Below, piece after piece: positions 47,926 through 57,744 of a DNA stretch of 64,000 nt. The notes under the pieces were generated by a model. It was not told the origin of the DNA. It made no database searches and was given only the letters and a program-made list of their open reading frames with translations. The stretch lies in the NCBI GenBank assembly GCA_037893225.1, contig JAZGUH010000263.1:1-64000 (forward strand), in the 5' to 3' direction. The translations under genes were made by a program, and so were the position numbers. Every line of letters starts with the position of its first letter. Position 1 is the stretch's first letter. This DNA comes from Hippasteria phrygiana (Eukaryota > Echinodermata > Asteroidea > Valvatida > Goniasteridae).

Positions 47926-48679
47926 GCTATTGTCTTACACTACAATATCTTTGTTTATACAATGTCTTTAGTACAGAGACGAAAGTTACAAGTTACGAAA
48001 AAATAGTGACCCACTCCTGACCCAGGAGTCTCGGTTGTGTAGGTTTTCTACCACAGAATTGCATTGAATTCCCCTTTCCAAAATATGACCTAACAAAATC
48101 ATGTATAGTGTATTGTGCCTTACTACTGCAGTTTCTAACATTCCAATTACAACTGTATAGTATGTATTAAGTAATCTCAAACCTATCAGTTGTCTTGGTT
48201 ATATAGCATTTCTTTGTTTTTTCCAATTTAATATTGTGGTAACCTTTCCCACAGGCGTTCAACTCAAAAGATTATGGAATTGGTGCGGAAATAATGAAAT
48301 GTCATTTCATGATATGTGGAAGCTAATGCATGAGTTTGTGCGTTTAGTGTGTTTCAATGCAGTGTTCTGTGTGCATATTGGGTGTGAAGAAAGATGGAAA
48401 ATATAGGTTTATTTTATCGTTGATACTACTTTTGTTGCTGATGCTGATACTAATAAACATCCTGTATATTTAAATGAGGATAAAGAATGGATTTCAAGTC
48501 TCTTTGTAAGAAATGTGCGATAAAATGTGCGATGCCGCAAATATCTGCAAAGAAACCTGCGATGTGTGATGTTCAGGGCCACGATAATAAACTGATCCTA
48601 CTTCTTGCCACTTCTTGCCATCCTTATCTCCCATCCATCTTTTATCCTCGCCCAAACAAAACTATTTTGTTCCTTGCGG

Positions 48680-51465
48680 TAGGGCTGAGTCAAACCGAAT
48701 AATTTAATATTCGAATATTCGGTTGTCCGGCCGGCCAATGTTTAGGTAAACAAAAAAAGTACAGATGCAGTATAATTAACGCACGAAATTGCTCGTTATG
48801 ATCATTATAATAGATTCTCACTTTTATGACTATCGCCAGCACCAAGGAATGATTTAGGAAAGGTTTACAGGGATGAGATTCTTCCAATTTTTGGCGGAAT
48901 TCCGACTTGCTAGCATACCTTGCAAATCTGACTTTCGAATTATTAAGTTCCGACTTTAGACTTTCTGACCGGCATGTTCAGACATATTGCAGAAAGCTGA
49001 CTTTTGATTTTCAGGTATCAGGTATTATAACAATAAAGTTAAATGTGTCCTGAAATAAAAAAAAAAGCATTTCTGCTTACTATTTTGTTTTCCTGTGTCA
49101 CGTCTTTCTTTAAAAAGAGTTGGTAAAGAAAACTACACACACACGGCGTGGAAGACGCATTTAATTCTCTGGCATGGAGAAAAGACGGGGGAAGAAAGGC
49201 ACTAGGGAGTGATTCCTTGATTGCGGGGGACGTATTAAGTCGTGAACCCTAAACACGACGGGTGGCGTCAGCCATAAATGGTGACTCTCCGACCCTTAAC
49301 TTTGCAAAGAAATCAAAGATAATATTTGCTTGAGGCTTCTTGACGTCTTCAAAACAGTGGACTTTATAGTCACAGTGTTGAGGATAAAAATTCAAGATTT
49401 AAATTCCTTTTACCACCAAACTTTGAACAAATCATTTCAAAATCATTTTAAATCATTTCAAATAACTTTTTATCTGCAACCACAGTCTCTAAAAACATTA
49501 TATGACAAGTTAATGGTTATTCATTGAAATTTAGGTTTTTGAAGTGCTTATGCATATTTAAATTTATGCAAATAGCTATAGTTATTTTTTTGCAGACCGA
49601 AATCTATAACATAACAGCAACGGGGTGGCAGAATTTATGACCGCCGACTTATGGTTTCACAAAATAATAGATTCTAGTCAACAAAAACTGCTGGACCGAA
49701 TCAACAGATCTTGATATCATTTTTCTTTCAACAAAATTACCCATGCATTGGTATACGTTGTTTTGAGTCTCAGGGTAGCAAATACTATGTGTGCAATGTT
49801 GCACGAATGCCAATTGGGGAAACTGTAAAAATAAAAATCCCACTGCCAATCGTCGTCTTGATGTATCATGATTGGTTAGATTCTACATGGGCCGTCTATA
49901 CGATGTGGGACAAGGGCCAATCGGGCCTTGATTTTGGGCGCACAGTGCATGCCCAATGAAGCTTGATGCATTATGAAAGATGATTGGTTAGATTTGGGCA
50001 CGGACCGACCACGATGTTCGGCAATAGCCAATGGGGTTGGGCGGACGATGAAGAATGTTTTCCATGTGCTTGCCAGCTATAGTGTGCACCGTACTAGTGC
50101 ATCATGAATTCATAATTAGTTAAATTTGGGCACGGGTCGTTTATGATATTGGGGGTAGGTCATCATAGTCAACAAAGCTTCTCACGTGCTCGTCCGTATT
50201 AGAGTGAATTAATTTGGCATCGTTGTGGGGGCAGAGAAATTTTGTTCACCCGTTCTTGATGTTACCGTCTTAATTAGCGATGTGTGATAAATTTCTGCCA
50301 ATCACGTGGTAACAAAATTAGGTTACGAAATGCGACTCCCCAGACTTGTTTTTCTTTGTTGTTTTTTTTCACACAAAAGAACATTGGTTACGGTTAACCG
50401 TAAACCGTAGCCATAAAACAAACGGTGACACGGATAATTTTAAAACCGGACACTTGCAGCCTTAGTTTAGCGCCGATCTCCGCACTTTCGCGTTTGAAAA
50501 CGAGGATCTCAATGTCACAGTAAACAACTTTATGCTGATTGTGCGCCTGCGCCGGATTTTATGGCGTGATTAATTCATGCATGAATGAATGAATGAATGA
50601 ATGTGCTGAAAAGCGTCGTTTTGTTTGCCACTGACATTCTCGCTTTCAACTCGGAAGTGCGCAGAAGGGGCTAATGAGAAATTCCTCTATGTTAAATTCT
50701 GTTCGTCGTTTGTCGAAACATGCATGATAGGTTATCAGTCGAAACCGAACATTCCTGAAATTGCACCATGATTCCCCCTGCCCCTGATCAAACCACAAGA
50801 AACCAATAGTGAACCCGTTAATAAACATTTTCTTTGGGATTATTATCCTTCCAATTTTCCACTTAAAAAAAAGTTATTTTGGGTCCACGTGTCTTGTAGA
50901 AAATATTGCATCGTTGTCGTTTTGTGAGAATGGTTTTGATTTCAGTAACCATTCTGAAAATCAAAAATCATATAAAACTATCTATATTAAACTGATTGGA
51001 GAATATTGTTAAGCCAATAATATAAATCTCTCCACGCCACAATTTGTGCTCGCAGAGAGATACTTACTTGCAGAATGTTCAACTTCATTCAGATGCAGAA
51101 ATCTTCTAGCCTCTTCGGACTTCCAGTCATCCGATTTCCAGTTCGAAATGCCATTTGGAAGGTTTCACCATTTATTTCCTCAACATTTGCACCAATATAT
51201 CATTACATACAATGCTAACTTTGCAAGTTTTATAATTTTATTAATCAACGATCTATTTCCATATTCTTCGAGAGTTTTTACAATATAATTTGAGGCATCA
51301 GCTGCTATTATGTCTGGAGTTACCTTGAAATAACCCCCCAGAATACAATTTCGTTATCAAAAATTGAACTGTTCCCTCTTCTTACATTCCTTTGCATTTC
51401 ACCTTCGAATATTCGAACTCGAAAATAAATATTCGAACATCGATCGAATATTCGGCACAGCCCTA
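48680..51465 (+). mobile_element. AATATTCG-type hAT-like element, copy D, 2.8 kb
   Basis: TAGGGCTGAGTC...GCACAGCCCTA is flanked by CCTTGCGG and CCTTGCAG (7 of 8 identical), so the 2786 bp look like one insertion. It is the long relative of copy B. No transposase frame was recognised inside. About 49850-50190 holds three degenerate repeats of roughly 120 bp (ATGATTGGTTAGATT...GGGCACGG...CCAAT), and a (TGAA)n run lies near 50585. Confidence 0.75.
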
Positions 51466-51525
51466 CCTTGCAGGTCATTTCCCTCCATTTGATGTTCACC
51501 TGTCGATCTCTCCTCTAGTCCTTAA

Positions 51526-52131
51526 AGGGACACATTGCCTTTAAATGTCATGAAATTTTGCTGTTTGGAAATGTTCCTTATCTTTTATAAGAGTTATTCA
51601 TGCAAAAAAACACGTATAATGTGTTGTAATTAGTGAGTAGTGATTAAAAAAAAAAAATTGCCTCTGACCCCTGATATCTGACCCGCGAAACATAGACTTA
51701 TTTCCAGTAGTAAATACCACCGTCTAAATAATGCGCAAAATATGCTGTATAGAGAGTCTTTTGGCTGGCGCTGCATGCAGCCAGTGGCCTTGTAAACCTA
51801 TCAGATGATCGCCAGGTACCATTCTTTACCTCGCGACACATGTCACCAGTGCTGTGCGCCGTGCCACAGTACATCAGAATGGATCAACAGAACGTACTTC
51901 AACCAGCTGCGACTGAAAATACGACTGGTGAACACGGTCCGCCATTTTGTGGAGTCACAAATTTGGTTCTACAAAATGGCGGACCGTTAATTGTCACGAA
52001 ATGAAACAAAAACCACGCAATTTGAAGGGTTAGTTATTTGAAGCTTTATATTCTACTTTTAAAAAAGCTTCCCAACCAGATCCATTTCAGGTTTATATCC
52101 CAAATCGCAAAATCCAAAGCAATGTGTCCCT
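51526..52131. mobile_element. TTAA-flanked MITE of a second family
   Basis: The ends AGGGACACATTGC and GCAATGTGTCCCT are flanked by TTAA (51522-51525 and 52132-52135). 606 bp, noncoding. An internal hairpin pairs GGTCCGCCATTTTGT (about 51937) with ACAAAATGGCGGACC (about 51973). Confidence 0.7.
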
Positions 52132-52239
52132 TTAATCTCTCGCACGTTATTCATGTAAATGCAATATTGAGTTTTGCCCTTCATTTTATAAATATAGTAT
52201 TATATAAACACTGTGTAGGCCTACAGGTTCTGTATATAC

Positions 52240-52350
52240 TTCCGAGGACAAGAGGAGAAAAAAATACAAAGAAACCTTTCAGTCCTCGCAAGTCAAGTCT
52301 TTTGTTGAAATCGGTCCTCGGAAGTAAAAATACGTGCTTAGTCTATGGGG
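52240..52350 (+). repeat. Dispersed repeat (CCGAGGAC family), copy 3
   Basis: Same blocks as 21775-21930 (GAGGACAAGAGGAGAA, TTGAAATCGGTCCTCGGAAG, TAGTCTATGGGGTTGGG). Confidence 0.6.
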
Positions 52351-52426
52351 TTGGGTAAAGCAGTGGCGGAAGCAGTGGCGCACCCAAGGGGGGGGGGGGG
52401 GGCTGGGGGAGGAGGGGGCTGGGGCT

Positions 52427-53132
52427 GGTGTCATGCCAAAAAGTGTCCGGTGCCAAATACTGTCCGCTCATTTGCATACTGCTCTCTGATTGGTCAAATA
52501 CTGGCCGCTGAGCACGCGCAAAAGACACGGACACTATTTGTCATGTATTACATGCCAAATAGTGTCCGCTGCTAAAAAGTGTCCGCTCATGCATGCGTTG
52601 CAACGTTGCATTATGCACAGCACAATATAAACACCCATCACACACAATTAAAGCACGCTACCAAATACTGTCCGTTCCTAATTGCCAAATACTGTCCTTT
52701 CCTTGCCAAATACTTTCCGCTAAATTGCTGCCAAATACTGTCCGTTCCTTGCTAAATACTGTCCGCTAAATTGCTGCCAAATACTGTCCGTTCCTTGCAA
52801 AATACTTTTTTGTTTACTATACCTCATACGTATTCATGTACCAGCGACTATTTTGAATCGTTGGACGAGTTTTTATCCCCTTTTTTTTCCTTGACAGCCC
52901 GTTCAATTATTCCATACTGTCTGCTTGTTACTTATGAAGTTATGTTCCCCCTTCATTTCCCCCAATGTTCTCCTCAAGGACGCAATGGATGGCGCACGCT
53001 ACGTATGTACGCCCGGACACTATTTAGCAAGCTTCCGGTATCGCGATGACGTAATACCCACTTGACCAATCAGAGAGCAGTATGCTAATGAGCGGACAGT
53101 ATTTGGCACCGGACACTTTTTGGCATGACACC
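52427..53132. mobile_element. Inverted-repeat element made of CCAAATACTGTCCG motifs
   Basis: GGTGTCATGCCAAAAAGTGT and its complement mark the ends, and the about 70-bp arms share CTCTCTGATTGGTCAA. About a dozen variants of CCAAATACTGTCCG occur, mostly at 52427-52460 and 52660-52800, with two inverted at 53090-53120. 706 bp, no ORF, no clear duplication. Confidence 0.6.
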
Positions 53133-53504
53133 GGCACCCGACCCCAAGACCAGGCTCAAGGTAGCCGCGGATTCGGCCTGATTTCTGGCCGCGTATTCGG
53201 CCGCGGATTAATCACTGATTAATCCGCGTATTCACCAAGAGTCGAAAAATCTATAACGCATGCGGTAAAAGGTGATCTATTTTCCAGAAAGTTCACTTCG
53301 CTTATTTAACGAATTTTTCATAAAAAACGATAAATAACAATACTTTTTTCATATCATATTAAAACGCACAACATAAGCCAGAGTTTTATAAACCATTTTT
53401 GTAATGTTGATGAAGTAATTACTGTTAAATTAGCTGCCCAATGGTAATCATCACATTTCCTGTAATTTTCCAAAGCTTTTAGAAATGGTGAAAAGTGAAT
53501 GCAA

Positions 53505-54585
53505 CATTTAAAACAAAGTATACCTCACATGTTATCAAAAACTCCAACTTTTATTTCATAGTCTGAGAGATCATGTTACTGGGCACACTTAATTTTGGTA
53601 TAGGCTTCCGCCGAATACTAATTAGTGCCTAATTAACCCGTTAAAGATACCCCGTTTTCACTGCACTATTGTATTATGCCTTCTTTCGGCTGCGTACATC
53701 ACTACCCCTTTAAAACAAATTGTACCTCACATGTTATCAACAACTCCAACCCTTATTTCATAATACAAGACCATGCTTCTGGGCACACTTAATTTTGGTA
53801 TAGGCTTCAGCCGAACACTAATTAGTGCCTTAATTAGCCCGTTAAAGATACCCCGTTTTCACTGCACTATTGTAATGCCTTCTTTTCGGCTGCGTACATC
53901 ACTACCCCTTTAAAACAAAGTGTACCTCACATGATATAAACAACTCAAACTTGTACTTCATAATCTACAAGACCATGCTTCTGGGCACACTTAATTTTGG
54001 TATAGGCTTCTGCCGAAAACTAATTAGTGCCTAATTAGCCCGTTAAAGATACCCCATTTTCACTGCACTATTGTAATGCCTTCTTTTCGGCTGCGTACAT
54101 CACTAACCCTTTAAAACAAATTGTACCTCACATGTTATCAACAACTCCAACTTTTATTTCATAATCTACAAGACCATGCTTCTGGGCACACTTAATTTTG
54201 GTATAGGCTTCAGCCGAACACTAATTAGTGCCTTAATTAGCCCGTTAAAGATACCCCGTTTTCACTGCACTATTGTTATGCCTTCTTTTCGGCTGCGTAC
54301 ATCACTACCCCTTTAAAACGAAGTGTACCTCACATGATATAAACAACTCAAACTTGTATTTCATAATCTACAAGACCATGCTTCTGGGCACACTGAATTT
54401 TGGTATGGGCTTCAGCCGAACACTAATTAGTGCCTAATTAGCCCGTTAAAAATACCCCGTTTTCACTGCACTATTGTAATGCGGTTTTTTCCGGCTGCGT
54501 ACATAATTACCCCTTTAAAACAAAGTGTACCTCACATGTTGTCAAAAACTCGAAATTTTATTTTATAATCTACAAGACCATGCTA
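53505..54585 (+). repeat. 201-bp satellite, five full units plus a partial one
   Basis: TACCTCACATG recurs at 53521, 53723, 53923, 54124, 54326 and 54528. Units carry CTGGGCACACTTAATTTTGG and TTAGCCCGTTAAAGATACCC. The second and fourth share GTTATCAACAACTCC while the third and fifth share GATATAAACAACTCA, an alternating pattern. Confidence 0.92.
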
Positions 54586-54639
54586 TATATATTGCAAACT
54601 CGTTAAATATATTTTAACGTTTGACTTTATATTTGCAAC

Positions 54640-54811
54640 TCGCTATATATATTGCAGTTGTTGTTCTATATATATTGGTTTGGTTCTCTATATATTGGTT
54701 TGGTTCCCTATATATGAGTTTGGTTCCCTATATATGAGTTTGGTTCCCTATATATGAGTTTGGTTCCCTATATATGAGTTTGGTTCTATATATATATGAG
54801 TTTGGTTCTAT
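54640..54811 (+). repeat. 20-bp tandem repeat (CTATATATGAGTTTGGTTCC)
   Basis: Five or six units follow the satellite after AT-rich TATATATTG variants. A remnant on the other side of the Penelope-like copy (55358-55392) shows that it was split. Confidence 0.8.
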
Positions 54812-54920
54812 CCAATGAAATTGCCATTTATCACAATCCAAAGTGCTCGATACATCTCTGTAGAGCTATATTTATGCAATAAATTCAGGATATCAGTTAA
54901 ATCAACTTTGGCATATTTAT

Positions 54921-54964
54921 TTCTGGACAGACTGTTTCGTGCCGTGTGGCACTCATCAGCAGAA
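54921..54964 (-). ncRNA. Minimal type I hammerhead ribozyme in a Penelope-like element
   Basis: Read on the minus strand, all core elements are present: CTGATGA (54959-54953), a 5-bp helix II GTGCC/GGCAC with loop ACAC, then GAAA (54938-54935). Helix III is a short hairpin ACA/TGT with a 3-nt loop, followed by the GTC cleavage triplet. The predicted cut is between 54926 and 54925. Helix I is TTCTG (54964-54960) pairing with CAGAA (54925-54921). Such minimal type I hammerheads with a tiny helix III are known from Penelope-like retroelements, and the neighbouring coding remnant is of that type. Confidence 0.85.
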
Positions 54965-55075
54965 TGACTTAGAATATCATGTAGCATTTTCGTACGTATC
55001 AAATTATGCGCGCGTTGCGCGTTTCACAACGAACGAAGCGTGTCACTTGGTATGTCATTGCACTAAGTGCGCATG

Positions 55076-55345
55076 CTATGTCACTGAACTTAGTACGCAC
55101 CTGTCCCGGTGTCTACACTTAGAGATGATTTCGCTTCTCTTATTGAGTGTACCTAGGTTAGGTTTGCATATGATTATGTATTTCTCCGCTATACACAAAT
55201 TGCATCTCTTATTTACATTAGAGTATGGTAGCGCTCTTTGGATAATGTTCCATTTGATTTCAAAGTTCTTTTCTTTGTCCTTCAGGGTCCATACGTATTT
55301 ACTCAGTTCAGTTTGTGCTCTCTTGCTCTCGCACCTGAACGACTA
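55076..55345 (-). pseudogene. Penelope-like RT/GIY-YIG ORF, C-terminal fragment
   Basis: Reading the minus strand down from about 55345 to the TAG at 55078-55076 gives FRCESKRAQTELSKYVW, then an LKD...KWNIIQRA segment, then RCNLCIAEK, and finally TLNKRSEIISKCRHRD before the stop. The TELSKY-W-LKD motif, the CNLC-x-x-EK cysteine pair and LNKRSE...CRHR are the typical end of the GIY-YIG endonuclease domain of Penelope-like proteins. Only about 85 codons remain; the reverse transcriptase part is missing because of 5' truncation. Confidence 0.75.
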
Positions 55346-55393
55346 GACTGTTTGTGGTTCTATATAATTTATATGAGTTTGGTCCTATATACA

Positions 55394-57530
55394 TGGGATG
55401 GTTTCATGGACATATTAGATGCAAGCATAAGAGACTGCATTCCATTGAAAAAATGCCGCCGTGGTTTATCTCCTTGGATATCACCTGAACTGAAAAAACT
55501 AATTCAGTTAAAGCACCACGTATTTGTTAAAGCTAAGCAATCCGGTTCAAGTTCTTCATGGCAACACTATAAGCAAATTCGCAATAGGGTAACAAATTTG
55601 TCCAAATCTGCTTACGGGAAACACGTTAATGATCTCTTTATGGTAGCTGACAACAAACGCAGCTTTTGGTGCTTTGTGAGGGATCAGAAGAAATCTCAAT
55701 GTCCCCCTGCCTTCCAAAAAGGTGATGAACTCATCAACAAACCTGCCGATATCTGCCAAGCCTTCAATGAGTTCTTCACTTCAGTTCATTCGCTGCCTAC
55801 ACCACATCCGCAGACTCCACCCCCATGTTTCCTTCAAATCCCCGAACTTCCATAAATCACCAATTTCGATTAACCTTGGGTGGCTGCAGAAAACTCTGCT
55901 CAGTCTCACCCCTCACAAAGCTCCGGGATATGATGGAATTTCACCAACTTTACTCCGAGCAACAGCCTCTACAATTGCTCCTCCACTGCTACGAGTCATG
56001 AATTCTTCTCTTTCAACTGGAACTCTCCCTGTGGACTGGAAACTTTCTCAAATATCACCGGTGTTCAAGTCTGGGAAACGTTCCGACATCAAAAATTATC
56101 GTCCAGTTGCATTAACCTCAGTCATTTGCAAAGTCTTGGAAAAAGCAGTGCCTGATAATATAAATGATCACATTTCCTCGCTTTGCCTTGGCAACCCCAT
56201 GCAACATGGCTTCACTGCACAACGATCATGTGTCATAGCTTGCCAATGCAATCCATGACTGGGCAACCATTCTCGACAGACCACGTCCTCCTCGCATTGA
56301 CATCATTTTTCTTGACTTCAGTAAGGCCTTTGATGTCATGCCGCACGACATCCTGCTTAACAAGCTGGCAAGTAATTACAATATCCGTGGACAAACCTGG
56401 GCATGGATTAAATCCTTTTTGATAGGCCGAAAGCAACGTGTTGTGTATCACGGTTGCTTTTCGGATTGGGCTCCTGTCACATCTGGAGTCCCGCAAGGAA
56501 GCGTCCTTGGCCCTTTGCTTTTTAACCTATTCATCAGTGACATTTCACACAACCTGACTACAAAATTCCTGCTCTTCGCTGATGACACACTCATTTACCA
56601 ACCCATCCATTCACAAGATGACGAGCATGCCCTCCAAGCAGACCTCACCGAACTTGGTCGATGGAGTGAAATGAACATCATGCATCTCAACACTACGAAG
56701 ACTAAGGTACTTCACATGACAAGGGCCAGGAAACCTGTGAATCCTCCCGTTTACATTCTCAACGACAAACCCGTCAGCATCACCTCAGCATACAAGTACC
56801 TGGGTGTCACCATCAACAACACTCTGACTTGGTCTGATCACGTTAATACAATTGTTTGCAAAGCCAATAGAACCCTAGGATTTATATGGCAAGTTGCAAG
56901 TGGAACTTCAACCAAGGCCCTTTCATCCCTTTACCAGTCAGTCCTTGGTCCTACCAGTGCTTGAATATGGATTGCCTGCATGGTCGCCTTACACTGCTGC
57001 CGATAAATTTAAATTAGAAAGAGTCCAAAGGCGGGCCAGCAGGATGTGTCTGAAGGTAGCCAGGGGCACCGTAACATACGAGGAGAGACTTCAAGCTCTG
57101 AACTGGATTTCTTTGGAGAACATACGGGCTAAGCAGTCTATCACATTAGTTACAAAATGTCTATTTGTAATTATTGACTGCCATTCTGTCCGTAGAAATA
57201 CAACAGTGAACACTCGCCACCAAGATCATGTGCTATTCAACCACAAGTATGCCAGAACTCTTGCCCTTAAGAACAGTATTACTCATTCATTTCCACGCAG
57301 CTGGAGTAGCCTTCCTTTATACATTAGAGACTCTGTTATACTTGACTCTCTCAGTTCATTTAACAGAAGTTTATTTGACCACTTTCAAGAATTAGGATAA
57401 CTTTTCATTGGTGCTCACCTCATTTTAATTGCATGTGATTGTTGGATTGTTGCGGTGTTGTTTGTTTGTTTGTTTGTTTGTTTGGGTGTTTGTTTGTTTG
57501 TTTGTTTGTTTGTTTGTTTGTTGCGGTGTT
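55394..57530 (+). mobile_element. CR1/Jockey-like LINE with TTTG microsatellite tail
   Basis: A 5'-truncated LINE begins next to the 20-bp repeat at about 55390. Its reverse transcriptase ends at 57400, and about 60 bp later a (TTTG)n run begins at 57463. A short 3' UTR ending in a simple repeat is the usual 3' end of CR1/L2/Jockey-group elements. Further TTTG runs reach about 57720. Confidence 0.8.
55400..57400 (+). pseudogene. LINE reverse transcriptase pseudogene (FADD type)
   Basis: In order: pre-RT region with RGLSPWISPELKKLIQLKH (about 55460); LTPHKAPGYDGISPTLLR (55910); ISPVFKSGKRSDIKNYRPV (56055); MQHGF (56200); IDIIFLDFSKAFDVMPHDIL with motif A (56300-56350); VTSGVPQGSVLGPLLFNLF with motif B (56475); LLFADDTLIYQ with FADD at 56575-56586; YKYLGVTINNTLTWSDHV (56795); and a thumb/C-terminal region LEYGLPAWSPYTAADKFKLE ending at 57400. 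The Phe in FADD and the PQGSVLGP motif fit the CR1/L2/Jockey group. Only three frame breaks are needed (about 55860, 56230, 56935), so it is a fairly recent copy. Confidence 0.88.
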
Positions 57531-57640
57531 GATGGTTGGGCTATTGGGGTGTTTGCTTGTTTGTTTGATGGGGTGTTTGTTTGTTGGGGCGTTTGTTGGG
57601 GGTTGTGTTTGTTTATTTGTTTGTTTGTTTATCATGTCCT
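57463..57640 (+). repeat. (TTTG)n microsatellite
   Basis: Mostly TTTG/TGTT units with GGTGT interruptions. The open frames through it (for example 57429-57744) are low-complexity artefacts. Confidence 0.9.
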
Positions 57641-57744
57641 GTGCTGTCGTCCTGTGCTGTCATCTTGTCTTGTATTTTCGGTTCGTTAAGTTGTTTTCGG
57701 CTAAATTGCTTGTTTGTTGGGGTGTTGGGGTGTTAGAAAATTAG

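Larger units (their letters stand above)
54812..55354 (-). mobile_element. 5'-truncated Penelope-like element (ORF C-terminus, 3' region, hammerhead)
   Basis: On the minus strand the copy holds the last part of a Penelope-type ORF, then about 110 nt of noncoding DNA, a hammerhead ribozyme and a further 109-nt tail. It is flanked by the 9-bp direct repeat TGGTTCTAT (54803-54811 and 55355-55363). Both flanks carry the same 20-bp tandem repeat with GAGTTTGG, so it seems to have inserted into that array. The duplication could partly reflect the repeat itself. Confidence 0.75.

Noticed and set aside
52345..52575. Gly/Pro-rich frames on both strands
   Set aside because: Caused by a poly-G/GGGGCT tract at the edge of the inverted-repeat element.
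57429..57744. Cysteine/Val/Phe-rich open frames
   Set aside because: Low-complexity translation of a TTTG microsatellite.
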